Shown: in pieces, positions 34,852 to 47,145 of the stretch
Layout of the letters: the number at the start of each line of letters is the position of its first letter
Position numbering within the stretch: position 1 is the stretch's first letter
Assembly (NCBI RefSeq): GCF_949628265.1
Contig: NC_088788.1
Location: 19,406,001 to 19,470,000 of the forward strand
Length of the DNA stretch: 64,000 nucleotides
Direction of reading: 5' to 3'
From: Cloeon dipterum
Taxonomy: Eukaryota; Arthropoda; Insecta; Ephemeroptera; Baetidae
Program-made: the position numbers and the translations under genes
The notes under the pieces: generated by a model
The model's database searches: none
The model's input: the letters and a program-made list of their open reading frames with translations, nothing else
Told to the model about the DNA's origin: nothing

Positions 34852-37561
34852 TCACTTATTGAGCTGGCTAAGGATGAACAAGTACGATGTGACAGCTCCA
34901 CAAATCTGTGAATCGAATTTTTTCGTAATTTTGAAGCTTAATTCCAACAATTTAATTGATTTTTAATTATTGCTAACCGAAAAGAGCAGAGGTCTGTCAA
35001 CTGTGAAAAGTCCGCATGCCCAGAAACCTAGTTTTCTAGCGCGTACTTGGGAACCAAGAACTTGCAGCTGTAAAAAGCAAAATAAAGAGGACTCTTACCA
35101 AATTTACATTAAAATCAATTTTTGTGTGTTCAACATCAGAGCGTCTATATAAAAAAGCTCCATAATGAGCGTGCATGTGTGTGCTTGTTGGAATTGTATT
35201 TAAAATATCCTGCGCTCGTATGAGTTATATATTTTAAAAATTAGACTACTTATTAATTAAAGACAAAAATGATAACTCTGAGTTTGTGCAACTAGTTTAA
35301 CCTCTCTGAGAGCGTCTTGGTCAACTGTCCCGCGCAGCAGACGGGCGGCCGCCTCTGCAGTGTTGTCCGCCTCTTCTCTGACAGCATCGCAGGCCACAGT
35401 GACCAAAGTCATGCGGACCAGACTGTCCAACACGAGCAGTGCGTGTCCCAAGCATGGACTGACGCCGGTGCCGACGCTCTTGCTGCTGATGCACACCTGG
35501 GCGAGTTCAGGGCTTGATTAAATGCGCTGCCGCCGTTAGGAAGTGACACTGACCTGCAGGAACTGGACGGACGAATTGAGAAGGGTGAGGAAGAGGAAGG
35601 CGAGCTGCAGCAGGACGAAGAGGGCCAGGTGCGAGTTGAGGTGCTGGTAGGCGTCGGCCAGGTATGCGTGCGCCTCCCTGATACCCTCGATTCGCAAAGG
35701 GTCCAGTGGACTGCCGCTCACCTTCTGCTCGGTGGTCCAGGCTGGTTTGACGCCCTTTAGAAGTTGCAGCGCGTCCAGTTGCTCAATTTTGGGATGCTTT
35801 TTCTTCTTGTTAAGCTTCTTCAGGGCCACCAAAGTGTCGTTCAGTAATTTGTACCTGGATAAATCATCAGTCAGGGCTGCTTGAGATGAGAAAGAGTCAA
35901 TGAAGAACGGACTTGTTAGAAAAAGTGTGCGCCGTGATTGACAAAAATTAATAAAATACCTCCTACTGTCGAGCATATATTTAAATAAATAAATAGACCA
36001 ATAAATAAACTTGCTCTCCTAAAGAGTATGCGTTCATGTGTTATGTCTATCCTGCCGCATTAAAAAATATTCTGGCTTTAGTTTCGGGCATGAGGTATTT
36101 GACTTAAATTTGACACATTGGGCACGTTGCAGTCTCTTAATGTTTGACGAACACAAATTTTCCATTAAAGCTTAGCTCTTGGTAGCTTTTATGATTTAAA
36201 AGTTGATGATGAGTTGTGAGTTGTTTAGAAATTTTATTTTAGTGATATAAATTTGTCTATTTTATGACAATATGATTAACCACAAAAAATTTGATGGTTT
36301 TAAGTATTGTTTTGAAAACGTAGAAAAAAATTAATTTACGAGCTTAATGCTGAAAATTATTTAAACAATGAAAGCGAAATTCAGTAATAATTTTAAGTTT
36401 CAATTTATCAATTCTCTGATATCAATTCCATATATTCGTTTTACAACTTTGGGTCATAATTAGAGCTGGAGTGGTGTTAGAAAAAACCTGTTTATGGGCT
36501 TTGCTTCTTCAATCAGGGCAACTATGTTGGGAGAAGAGAAGCGCGAACAATTAGGGAACAGCGTTGCAAGCATTGAAGCCATATATATAATATGTTTACA
36601 AATAATATAAATATTCAGCTAGTTGCAAAAGTGCAAACCAAAAATGACCTTGCGTCTCGCGTGGGGCTGTCCGTATTGACATTTAATTTTAAGTGCAAAA
36701 CATTTTATATGCTGGCTTTATATAGAACTAACAAGAAGACAAACTTTCAAGTCTGTTGAAACTGGTTGTTTTAAAAAACCCAGAGTGGCAAGTAACACCA
36801 ACCTGCGGGAGACCTCTCGCACCAGTATGACAACAACCAGCTCGAGTACCAGAATGACAAGCCAGAGGGGCGCCTTGCTCAACTCCCACTCAGTCCAAGA
36901 GAAGGCCCACGCTGTGCCGGCGACTCTGGAAAGCCATAAGCCGACGCCTGCCGCCAGATACGTCAGGGTGTTACTGGCCGTCTCCTCCACCAGCACGCTA
37001 TCCACCTTAATAGAACACACATGACGTATTTTGGTTTGAAAACATTTTGTTCCGCGCACCTTGGCCAGGTAGCGTAGGAACTGAGTCATCGAGTTGCAGC
37101 TGAGGTAGCTGTACCAAGCCATCACGACCGCGAGAAGAATGCTGATCAAGATCAAAACAACATCAGCCACCTCAGTGGCCATCTCGTTGCCGCTCTTCAT
37201 CAGCAGCTGAGCATTGTACCACAGGGAAACGGCCGACCCGGAGCTCATCAGGACCAAAAACGCCAAGCTCGCGACCTGAAACGCATGATTTGTTAATCAG
37301 CTTGTCTTTCGCGTATCGGTTCGCGTGTGGCACCTGCAGCAGCGTGGATCGAATCAGCTTGACGTATGCGCCAGAGCCGTGCACTTGCTTGAATGGCAAA
37401 AGCCCTATCTTCTGCATTACGCCCAAAATGGGCAGAATGCTTTTTTCCATTCCGTCGTTCATTGCTCTTTCAGATGAACTGAACAACTTTTGCGCTTTAT
37501 GACTTGACATTGATTTTCTGTCATGTGACTTTGACAGTTGGTGGACAAAAGCAATGTCCAT
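34852..37561 (-). CDS. Insect gustatory receptor (Gr family, 7TM_7)
   Basis: Seven coding exons on the minus strand: 37561-37334, 37275-37060, 37005-36803, 35854-35554, 35496-35302, 35067-34978 and 34905-34852; 428 aa, a normal length for the family. The two last exons are short but decisive: LGFWACGLFTVDRPLLFS joins in phase 0 to ICGAVTSYLFILSQLNK and stop, the Gr C-terminal signature (AxGxFxVDxxLL, then TYhhhhhQF). Here the final motif is SYLFILSQL, with Ser for Thr and Leu for Phe. Hydrophobic segments in exons 2 to 5 fit the seven-span topology, with an intracellular N-terminus (LPILGVMQKIGLLPF). Grs are ligand-gated cation channels in taste neurons; the ligand cannot be inferred. The start Met is uncertain; a second ATG lies 17 codons in. 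The third intron (35855-36802, about 0.95 kb) holds nothing recognised. Confidence 0.93.
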
Positions 37562-37801
37562 TTGGCTGATGGAGAAATCCCCTCTTTAGTTTAAATTAGT
37601 CTAATGCCAACTAATATCAAATTATGTTTACCTGGCGTTCAAAATCAATATCTTATATTCTGTTAGCTATTTTTCTTTGTGAAAGCATTTAATCAATAAT
37701 ATTTTTACGTTAAAGTGTAAGCCTCTAATATTATTTTGCTACTTAAAATTATTTTAAGGAAATCTAACAAAGACTCGTTAATTATTTTAAAATCATTTTA
37801 C

Positions 37802-37807
37802 TTTATT
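37802..37807 (-). terminator. Candidate polyadenylation signal of peflin
   Basis: AATAAA on the minus strand about 133 nt beyond the peflin stop codon at 37940. Confidence 0.55.
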
Positions 37808-37939
37808 AAGTGAATTCCAAATAACAAATAATGCATATACTATTTTGAATAGTTTGCAATACAACTTCAACTTAACATTATCGATTAATTTCCCTAAATG
37901 ATAAAGAAATGCAGAATAGCGTAGATAAATGAAATAATT

Positions 37940-39049
37940 TTAGACGGAAGCGGAAAGCGCTATGGTCATGAAATCCTCATAACCAATGTTGATTACTCCT
38001 CTCATCTCTGTGTCTCGGGTCTTAAAAGCCTCTGAAACCATTAGTAAAATGCAATCAGCAAACCTAATCAAAATAATATGATAATTCAAGTTCTGACCTG
38101 TGAATCTCTGGATTTGGACGCAAATAACAATAAACTGGTCCACGGAGACTTTGTTTTTGGTTGCTGGGTCGCTCTTGGCAACGAGGAACTTGACAAAATC
38201 GGGACTGAACCGATATCCCATTTGCATGAAAGCTACAAGAGATATAAACATATAAAACGTTTGTCAAATTCACTACTTGAAATCTTTAAGTCTCACCTTG
38301 TGTTAATTCACTTTCGTCAATGAAACCTGAGTTATCGCGGTCGAATCCTTTGAAAGCAGACAACCACTGGTTTATGTAACCGAAGAGCTGCTGGAACTCC
38401 ATCATATCGATCGTTCCACTTTTGTCTCTGTCGAACATTCCTTCAAAAATACAGAGCGATGCCGATTTCGTAATTGAATAACTCAAATCTGCCTCTCACC
38501 AATCATGAGTGCGCATGCTGTGTCGCTGAAGGTCCTGCCCTGACCGTTCACAAGAGCCGCCTGCAACTCCAAGGCAGAGATTTTGCCCGACCTGTCCGAG
38601 TCCACCGCTTGGAACCAGCCCTGAATTTCGGGGCTCACTCCTGGGTAGCCCCCGGGATAGCCACCTGGGTGACCACCTGGAGGGGCGGATCCAGGGTGTC
38701 CTCCAGTGTAGCCTCCTGGGTGACCACCTGGAGGGGCGGATCCAGGGTGTCCCCCAGCATAGCCCCCTGGGTGACCACCTGGAGGGGCGGAACCAGGGTG
38801 TCCTCCAGGGTAGCCTCCTGGGGCTGCTCCGGGGTAGCCTCCAGCTCCACCAGGGTAACCACCTGGCTGCTGGCCAGGGTAACCGCCTCCTTGACCCCCA
38901 GGATAACCACCCTGAAAAATTACATAGTAACATAATATTCAACGCTCAATCACGATTGTTCGTTGCAGTTAAACCTTCAAAAAGTATAACATCATTCCTC
39001 GAAATGAGGCCAAAAGCACAAAACTTACCGGTGCACCAGGGTATGCCAT
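37940..39049 (-). CDS. PEF1: Peflin, penta-EF-hand calcium-binding protein
   Basis: Five coding exons on the minus strand: 39049-39029, 38911-38500, 38440-38297, 38232-38098 and 38031-37940; 267 aa (human peflin 284). The N-terminus is a Gly/Pro/Tyr-rich repeat region (GGYPGG units and three copies of a 17-residue HPGSAPPGG unit). Five EF-hand motifs follow: DSDRSGKISALE, DRDKSGTIDMME and DRDNSGFIDESE are canonical calcium loops; the fourth (SDPATKNKVSVDQ) and fifth (RDTEMRGVINIGYED) are degenerate, the last serving for dimerisation in this family. Peflin partners ALG-2 and acts at ER exit sites with the CUL3-KLHL12 ligase. The long hydrophilic Gly/Pro repeat separates it from ALG-2 itself, which has a short N-terminus. 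Confidence 0.95.
38667..38819. repeat. Three 51-bp coding tandem repeats in peflin
   Basis: Units start at 38667, 38718 and 38769, each beginning GGGTGACCACCTGGAGGGGC on the plus strand. A 51-bp period equals 17 codons, so copy-number change keeps frame. Copies differ by only a few bases, suggesting recent expansion. Confidence 0.93.
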
Positions 39050-40079
39050 TATAATTTCTTGTGTTTCCTCAGGGAGTCAGACTAACAATGAACTTGTAGA
39101 TGGTGGCGTTCAGTTACTTTATGTAAGTGCTAAACTTGGTGTGATAAGTGCAGGTGACGTGACGATAATTAACTGTTATCGCGGCAAAGTGACTCAGTGT
39201 ATCACTAAAAATTGTGGAAAAAATACGGCCGCATAGACGGTAAGCGGACGTCAGAACTTGCGTCGTTGCTAAACCAAAACAACCGAACAGAGAACACGCC
39301 CTTTCTCTTTATTGCAGGTTAAAATTGTTGACCAATCACTTTCTTGACTTTCATCTCCCTCAGTGGAGTGTACAGAGAGGAGGAGGAGATAGGATTCGGT
39401 GCTTATTACGTTTACCAGGCCATACTTGTTATATTGAAATATATTCATTATTTAAATAAGGTTAGAAAAGAACATTTTTAAAAAATGAGAAAATATTGTG
39501 TTCATTTTGGAGTTTCATTAGAAATTGTGCGTTTAAACTTAAAAGAAGCTCTTGTAAAGAAGTATCATCAAATTCTCATGGCGCGAAGAGAAACAGACTA
39601 TAATTATATTATTTAGTTTTCACGCGCGACAATATAGCTGTATAAAAATATTTTTTCGCTGTTCAATCATTTCTCAAGGAACTTTGATGTTGCTAACAGT
39701 AATTATGGTTTTAAATTGTCTTCAAATTTTCAAAAGCATTTTCATTTGATTAATTGGTGTGCAATACACGAGTAAAAATAAAAATATTAATTTTTTCTAA
39801 TATATATGTTTACAGGCGGAGGTCGAGTTCGCGGCATTTGGAGAGAACTTTGCCCCAAAAAACAGTTGAAGGCGTCTGTGAGAGATCTGACCTTGACGAA
39901 GGGCTGTGACTGTCATACAAAAAGACAACTGTTGATCTTTCTTTTTATGCGCGGCTAACAGGGCCGGTACATTGAAAGCGGTTCAAAGTTTGGTGCTAGG
40001 TCATCACTCCTAAAAGCGTCACACAGTATTCTCTCTTTGCCACAGTGCCTTCGTGCCGCACATCCACAAAATATTCACA
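39050..40079. other. Divergent intergenic region, peflin and SELENBP1
   Basis: About 1 kb between the two start codons, which face away from each other. It holds both 5' UTRs and promoters. Two less AT-rich patches (about 39100-39420 and 39820-40080) flank an AT-rich middle and probably mark the two promoters. No coding exon seen. Confidence 0.45.
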
Positions 40080-42735
40080 ATGTCTGGTACAGATAATACA
40101 AATTTAACTTTTTAAATTTGACAAAAATTAAATTCAACTGATTGAAATTAATCGTAATATTATAAATAGGTTGCTGCTCTGGACCCGGTTACGCCACTCC
40201 TTTGGATGCAATGAAAAATGGGCCAAAGGAAAAAATTCTCTACGTTATCTGCGTGCAGCCGGAAGGGCGTCAAAAGCCAGACTACTTGGCAACAGTTGAT
40301 GTGGACCCTGAGAGCCCTTCCTATTGTCAGGTAGTAATAATTTAATAGATGTCCGGCACGAATTATAATTTCCACTCTAAAATAAGTGCAAATATGCCAT
40401 GACTGCATTCTTATACAGGGAAAGTTCAGTCACCATTATTGTAATTTAATCTGCTGACTATTCTTATTTCTCTCATTTCTTCCATATTACTCACTTATAA
40501 AAACAAATTTTCCGTTTTTACTTAAAAAATAAAATAATACCCTAAAAATAAATATAATTTTGATAAGAAAGACATTTTCAATAAGAGTGCGTGAGTAAAT
40601 TTTATATCAGTAAAATGTATAGAATTAAAATATTAATTTAAGCTGGCAGAAAAGAGATAAAAATATAGCACCGAAAATTTCTCTGTGATAAAGGTGATCA
40701 GTCGTTGCTATGGTACAGCCATCGGAGATGAGTTCCACCACTTTGGCTGGAATTCCTGCAGCAGCTGCCACGGAGATCCAAGCTGCAAAAGGGACAAGAT
40801 TATCATTCCATGCCTCGGCAGTGACCGAATCTACGTGCTTGAAACTGGTGCCAATCCAAAAGAGCCCAAACTGCACAAAGTAATTTTTACAACGGCAACT
40901 CTTTGTTATAACAATTCATCATTATTTCATCAACGTAGGTGCTAGAGCCAAGCGAACTTCATTCATTAAACTTGACAGCGCCCCATACGGCCCATTGCCT
41001 GGCTTCTGGCGAAGTCATGATTTCAGCAATGGGAGATGTTGCTGAAAATGGAAGAGGGGGATTTGCTCTGCTGGACTGCAAAGACTTCACATTAAAAGGT
41101 TTTATTACTACCTCTATGATAATAGACATTTTTTACTGTCATCCGGTTAATTAATCCACACTATTGTCTGCAAAATAATCTGTAAAGGAGGATTTAAGTT
41201 ACAAAATTAACCGTTTTATTTGGTACTTTTTTAAAGCATAATCCAGTGTATAGCTAGGGAAAAGCTGAAAATGAAAAATCATAATACACTTTGAAAGCAT
41301 TACATATTATTCTCAACAGGTCCATGGTCAAAGGAGGACGCCAAGTTCGGCTACGACTTTTGGTACCAGCCGCTGTTCAATATCATGGTGAGCAGCGAGT
41401 GGGGCGCGCCAAAGTCCTTCAGAAAGGGATTTATTCCTGAGGACTGCTCTAACAAAGGTGAGTACATTGTTGGCACTTTTTCTGCTTCTACTGAGAAAGG
41501 CGTATTATCTACTGCTTTCAGAGCTATACGGCAACAGCCTCAACTTCTTCAGCTGGAACGAGCGCAAATTGCTGCAGACTGTTGACCTTGGAGCAGAGGG
41601 AGTCGCCCCTCTTGAGATCAGATTCTTGCACAACCCAAAAGAACCACAGGGATATGTTGGCTGTGCCCTTAATGCGATCATCTACAGGTTAAAATTTTTG
41701 CTTTTTTCTTCCATCCAATTTTGACACCATTTAAAGTCTGGATTGCGAATTCTTACCACTTTTGTGCATTTATTCGTAAATGTTCCTTACTGCAATTAAT
41801 GTTGACGTGGGTGTTGAGTAATATCAGCAATTAAAAACACTCCAGATTTTTCCAAGAAGATGATGGAAAGTGGAACGCTGAACCAGTAGTCAAGATACCA
41901 AAGAAAAAAGTTGAGGGCTGGCCAACAGAGATGATGGCAGGTTAGACAGGAAGCGAGACGAAAATTAAGCATTATGTCAAACTATCTTGCTTTTTTAAGG
42001 TATGATGACGGACATTCTGATTTCTCTGGACGACCGATTCCTTTGCCACAGCAACTGGCTTCATGGTGATGTCCGCCAGTATGACATCACCGACCGCCGC
42101 AATCCTAAACTCGTAGGTCAACTGTTCCTTGGCGGAAGCATCTTGAGCGACAGCAAGGTCAAGGTTCTTGAGGACCAGGAACTAACGGTAATTTAGCAGC
42201 ACACAAAATCCTCATGTTTTTCCCAATTTGATATAAGAGATAAATCTTAATAGCTATTTTATATTAAGAGCCAATATCAGTGTAAAGAGTTCATGCGTCA
42301 AATTTTCATTTAAGTTTGAGTAATGTGAAATACTTTATTAAACATACGTTGTGCCTTGCAGGAGCAACCAAAGCCTGTATACTTGAAAGGCAGACGTCTC
42401 CACGGTGCTCCACAGATGCTGCAGCTAAGCCTTGATGGAAAAAGGCTATACATCACTAGCTCCCTGTTCTCCCCCTGGGATAAACAGTTTTACCCGGAGA
42501 TGACCAAGTGAGAATTTAACAGCAGATTTACGCGTTTATCACTAATCACTCTGATGTAAATAGGAACGGGTCTGTTTTGGTGCGAGCCAAGGTGGACGTT
42601 GAAAAGGGCGGACTTGAGTTGGATGAGGACTTCATCGTTGACTTCGGCAAGGAGCCAGACGGTCCAGTACTGGCTCATGAGGTGCGCTACCCTGGTGGCG
42701 ACTGCACGTCCGACATTTGGCTCCACATAGAGTGA
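40080..42735 (+). CDS. SELENBP1: Selenium-binding protein 1 / methanethiol oxidase
   Basis: Ten coding exons: 40080-40086, 40170-40330, 40694-40879, 40939-41098, 41320-41457, 41522-41687, 41846-41940, 42000-42187, 42362-42507 and 42564-42735; 472 aa, the same length as the human enzyme. The first exon encodes only MSG. Conserved blocks include [43 protein letters not shown] (with the Cys implicated in selenium binding), [76 protein letters not shown] and the C-terminal [17 protein letters not shown]. The protein folds as a beta-propeller and oxidises methanethiol to formaldehyde, H2O2 and H2S in humans. The His-rich copper-site segments are retained. An intact, full-length homologue. Confidence 0.97.
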
Positions 42736-42832
42736 TTTCAATCAGCCAGACAAAAATGTCTGGCTGTGAATCAAATTTGATTCTTATTTTTATGCTTATA
42801 TATTTTTAAGAATTTAAGTTATGTTATTGGAA

Positions 42833-42838
42833 AATAAA
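42833..42838 (+). terminator. Polyadenylation signal of SELENBP1
   Basis: AATAAA about 100 nt after the stop codon at 42735. The convergent Rsf1 transcript probably ends at a minus-strand AATAAA at 43057-43062, so the two 3' ends are about 200 bp apart. Confidence 0.7.
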
Positions 42839-43544
42839 ACTAGCGTTTAGCTTTTACAATTTTTGTTTATTTACAATAATAAGCCAAGATTCATAGTTTG
42901 CTTGAAATTAAGTGATTAATAACTTAATTCAACTTTCAAAAAATGAAATAAAAGTTATAGAAATATTACACTAAAATCGTCAAAGTACGAAGTATCTTGT
43001 TTATCATTGTATGCAGTAAAACGGCCTAGTTCCATTGATATTCGTAAATGAAATATTTTATTCATAAGCGAAAGTGCTTATAAATGGATGATAATGATTC
43101 GATTATGCGCAGAGATTACCGTTTCTACATGGGATAAAATCAAGTGAACGCGAGAGAATGAATAATTATGTTTGTTTTTTCGTGAAGCTGTAGCAGATTT
43201 CGGAGACAGTCTTGTGCTGACCAATTTAGCAGTGGCTGGTCGCACACCGACGACGAGTTCTGTAAATATACGAACACACAGTTTATACACGCGCTCGCAA
43301 CGCCGCAGTCTCAGCTAAAAGCATGGAGAAAAAACCAAAAGTACAACGAAGTCTCACTTGTGTCTGAGAAGAAATAAAGGCAAATGTTTGGCAGTCACAA
43401 CGACGCTTTTTGATAACAACGACGTCAGTTGAAGAGAAAATTGTGTTTAACAACGACGTCTCTTTCTCTCAGGTTTTTGATATATCACAGCTTTGACTAG
43501 GTCTGTTCAGTCTCTTTACGAGTTTTGTGAGAGTGTGGGCTACC

Positions 43545-44755
43545 TTAGTATCTGTTGGCGCCTCCGTGCGACGGGTAATTTCTGGCGGTGTCGCCCGAGT
43601 ATTGGTCTCGAGAGCGGTAGCTCTGTTCGTAGTAGTCGCTGCAAGTAGAGGAAATTACACTCGCTCCCAAGGCGCGGCCATGCACGTCGCGGCAAAAGCA
43701 CCAAATAGTGTACGCGAAAGCAAATCGGCGGGGCACTCACTGTCTTTGTCGAAAGAGGAACCATGCAAGAAGAGGAATGAGTCGCACTAATCTCAATGGC
43801 AATTGACGTGTTCGCAGTTAATTCACTCGATGCTTGAGGGGAGAGCAGTCAAATGTCGGACACGGATTTATTTATATTTTTTTGGGTATGTTTTATTCCC
43901 TCGAAAGTTAGAACTGGAGAAGATAAGAGCGGATTGGACGAATTTTATCTAGCGTGGTAACTCGTCGGTCGTGTTACTCGATAATTACAGAAGAAAACAG
44001 GCGGTGGAAAATGTCGGGGAGCTTCAGACTTTGGCATCGGCAGGCAACAATTCCTCGAAAATGAAATAGAGAGATCCAGGTGTCGCGTCGCACCAAAATT
44101 GCATGGTTCCACTTTGCAGAGAATTTGTACGGGGGTTGGGGTTCGAAGGGGGGTGAATTCGGCGCGTTTATCAAGAAGTGTTCAGGAGGCACGTATTGCA
44201 GGCAAGTGCGTCTCACAGAAGGGGCGAGTCGAGAGGGGCGAGTGAAGGAGGGGGAGGGGGCCCAGGGGTGGCGGTCCCCCTACGCTAATACCTTCGTCCC
44301 GGGGGAGACCTGCTGCGTTGGCGGGGGCCACCGCCGCCGCCGCGGTGGTCGTCACGACCACCACCGCCGCCGCCGCCAAAGCGGTCGTACGGCCTGCCGC
44401 CGCCGAAGTCGCTGCGACCGCCGCCTCCGCGGCCACCGCCGCCGCCAAAGTCGCGACGGCCGCCTCCGCGTCCGCCACCGCCGCGGCCTCTGCTGCGGGA
44501 CACTTCGACGCGCAGCTTAGTGCCAAAGCGCTCGCTGCCGTTCAGGTGGTCCACGGCCGACTGCGCCTCGTGCTCGTTCTCGAATGTGATGAACGCGAAG
44601 CCGGGAGGGTTGAACGCCACCCACACGTGGCTTAGCGTGCCGAACTTCTCGAACTCGCGCTCGATCTCCTCCTTCTTCACCGCGTCCGTCAGCCCGCCGA
44701 CGTAGACGCGTGTGCCGCCGAAACTCCGTCCGCCACCTCTGCCTCCACGCTCCAT
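43545..44755 (-). CDS. Rsf1: Rsf1-like RRM splicing factor
   Basis: The main coding exon is 44755-44292 and a second, 43638-43545, is joined in phase (AG + C), giving 185 aa. One RRM lies near residues 14-85: RNP2 TRVYVGGL and RNP1-like PPGFAFITF, with the SR-type variant HVWVAFNPPGFAF. A long RGG/Gly-rich region with Asp-Phe-Gly repeats and RSRSPPGR follows. Spliced protein continues SDYYEQSYRSRDQY and ends GGANRY. If the intron is retained, translation stops after two more codons, ending SPPGRRY. Drosophila Rsf1 (repressor splicing factor 1) has the same GTRVYVGNLT...VWIAFNPPGFAF start and an RSRSP tail; SRSF3-type proteins are the next best match. The ATG follows an acceptor (CTTTTTAG), so a 5' UTR exon lies upstream. 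Nuclear RNA binding and splicing repression is inferred from family. Confidence 0.9.
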
Positions 44756-45957
44756 CTCTTCTTATCTAAAAAGTTTTTCAAATGCTATAGTTTAGATAAA
44801 TAGATAAAAAAGCATGCAAGAATGATTTTTTATTGGATCCTTTGATAAATCAAATCACTTTGATAGACAATAAATATTACAAAAATTATCTGAGATAAAA
44901 AATGGCAGGAAATTTTAAATTTCTTCGTTTGAATTTTCCAAGTTCGAAAGTTTTTTTCGACTAAATGAGAAACTATTTTTTTCTTGAGTTAAAATATTTT
45001 TTGTTTTATATTTAAGTTTTATAATCTGAGGTGAATATAAGGTCACTAAGATAGTAATATTATTTACAAAGAGAGATTTGAGTTAAAAGGAAAACAAGTA
45101 GGATTCTTTGGAAATCAAAGTCCTGCGCAAGCTAAAGTACGTATGTACACGCTATTAAGCAAAGCAGAGATGCACAACAACAATAACATCTATTTTACAC
45201 AACAATGTAAAGTAGCAACCACAAGGACTATTTTATCACCATCTTCTGCACTTACAACACGGTGACACACCCTTAAACAATATCTTTTGAGAACTTAAAA
45301 GAACTTTTTGCCCATAATTAAGCAATCAACAAGCACTTTGAACAAAATATTATTGCGCAGGAATACAACCACTTTCAAATTTAAACGAAAATATAATTAT
45401 GGTGGCCAAAAAACAGTTACACGTACACGCACTACGCAATTCCCTAAACGAGGCTTCTAAAAAGCCATGTTCTCATTGGCGTCAAAAAACATTATGTTAT
45501 GCAATTGAACATTTTGTTTGAAATTCAGCTATGATAGCTGCAATGCTTCTACGATTTCAACATCACTACACGCATAAACATAATCATTTAATCCGTTTTT
45601 AGTTAAACGTGTAGGGCACGCTAATTCTTCCCGTGTTCAAACAGCAGTTTATACGCTTGAATCGAAGAAGTGCGTAATATATCCATCGATATTATAACAG
45701 AGGAAATAAATTAAAACGCTAAAAATGACAATTCGGACTGAAGAACCGAAAAGGACGCCGGAAATAAATGAAATCGTCCGGCATAGCCTTCACGCTACTA
45801 AATTTGCGTATGGCAAGGGCACGCCGTGCGGTGCAGACCGATCGATAATCGTACAAAGACGATTTTTACTCGAAAAGCGAACTCTCGGGGCTGGTACATA
45901 TCTCGAAAGGGTCGGAATGAGGGCGCGCGCAAGATCCAGAAACTCAAATCCAACTCA

Positions 45958-46150
45958 CCTGATTTACTTGCTGAGAAAAAGTCGAATTTGTTCGAGCTGT
46001 TACAGTGCTGCTTCGAACCTCTCAAAATGGTCTCTAGGCTGTTTTCTTGTTTTTGGTAGTTACCGGCGTGCTTGCAAGAGGAGCTTACCACCGTCAATGT
46101 CGACGGCACCCACCGCTGCGTGCTGCAACCACGCGGACGCTCGCAGCAAC
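45958..46150 (-). other. Probable non-coding first exon of the Rsf1-like gene
   Basis: A strong minus-strand donor (AAATCAG then GTGAGTTGG) ends a less AT-rich segment at 45958. It lies 1.2 kb upstream of the Rsf1 coding exon, which itself begins after an acceptor. The 5' boundary near 46150 is a guess. Open frames here on both strands show no recognisable product. Confidence 0.45.
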
Positions 46151-47145
46151 ACACCCAGAGGCGCCAAATAATTTTGGGGAAGTGAGTTGATCGTTCAATT
46201 TTAACGAATTAAAGAGTTTGAAAGCATTGAGGGCAAAGAAAGAGTCAGGATGGCAGGAGTGAATTAATATGTTCGAATGTTCAAAGACAGTACATTGGGT
46301 CTTGGCAACCAATCCGCACTCCGCAGCCCTCGCAAATCTTTAAGGTCCTCTGTAGTCGAACTAAAAAAGCTTTCATTTTGACTAGCGACTAGAAGCTCTC
46401 TAACGCTGACGTAGACATTAAAAAAGCCTGGCCTATACATTAAATTATTTTTATTTCCTCTAATAATCCAAACCAACTCTGAAGTGCCGCAGACTTGGAG
46501 TTCATTCACCCAACACAAAAAATATCAAATTGAGTGGAAAAAACTGATCAGATTTCAGATATATTTTAATTACTTGGAGAGAAACGTTTTCTAGCAAAAA
46601 TAGGACCGTGTAAGGTATTTAATTATCTTATTTATGGTCTAGTTTTTTTTAATTTTTCATGTTTTTCAAAACACTGACTAATCTGTTGTCTATAAAATTA
46701 AATTTTTGAACAATCAAAAAGTAAAAGATAAAAATAAGAGGATGGTTGTCTCCTAACTCTAAGGATAGCGCAGATTGTATCTTAACTGGTGAGCTACGAA
46801 ATGACTGAATGGAATAAGCGGGATAAGCTTTGGTCGGCCTAAATATATTTATTACATTTGGATATAAAACTGAAGTTTGAAACTCAACTAAAGAAAATAA
46901 CAATAAAAAATGCCTTCAGTTAAATAAGTGTAACTGCAATTATTCTGTTTTGATCACTTTCAGACTATTAAAAGAAATTACACGTCGTGTAGTAATGAAA
47001 TAGAACAATTTTAAATGAGATAGCGAGTGGTCGTCATTGGAATTTACAATTCATCTTGTTTCCAACAAAAGTTGCGCGTAAATACAACATGAGAAAATTT
47101 ACTTAAGTCACGTTGTGATAATATTTGAACGTTAAAGGAAAACAA
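46151..47145. other. Intergenic, no gene seen
   Basis: AT-rich sequence without splice-bounded coding potential, repeats or RNA genes that I can recognise. Confidence 0.5.

Noticed and set aside
38474-38935. 153-codon plus-strand frame opposite peflin
   Set aside because: Antisense reading of the Gly/Pro repeat; the minus strand has EF-hands and coherent exons.
44080-44635. Long plus-strand frames opposite the Rsf1 exon, Ala/Arg-rich
   Set aside because: They are antisense shadows of the GGC-rich RGG coding region; the minus strand has a clear RRM.
45725-46171. A 148-codon plus-strand open frame near the Rsf1 upstream exon
   Set aside because: It overlaps an equally long minus-strand frame, has mixed unlikely composition and no family resemblance. 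The minus-strand donor at 45958 fits a 5' UTR exon better.
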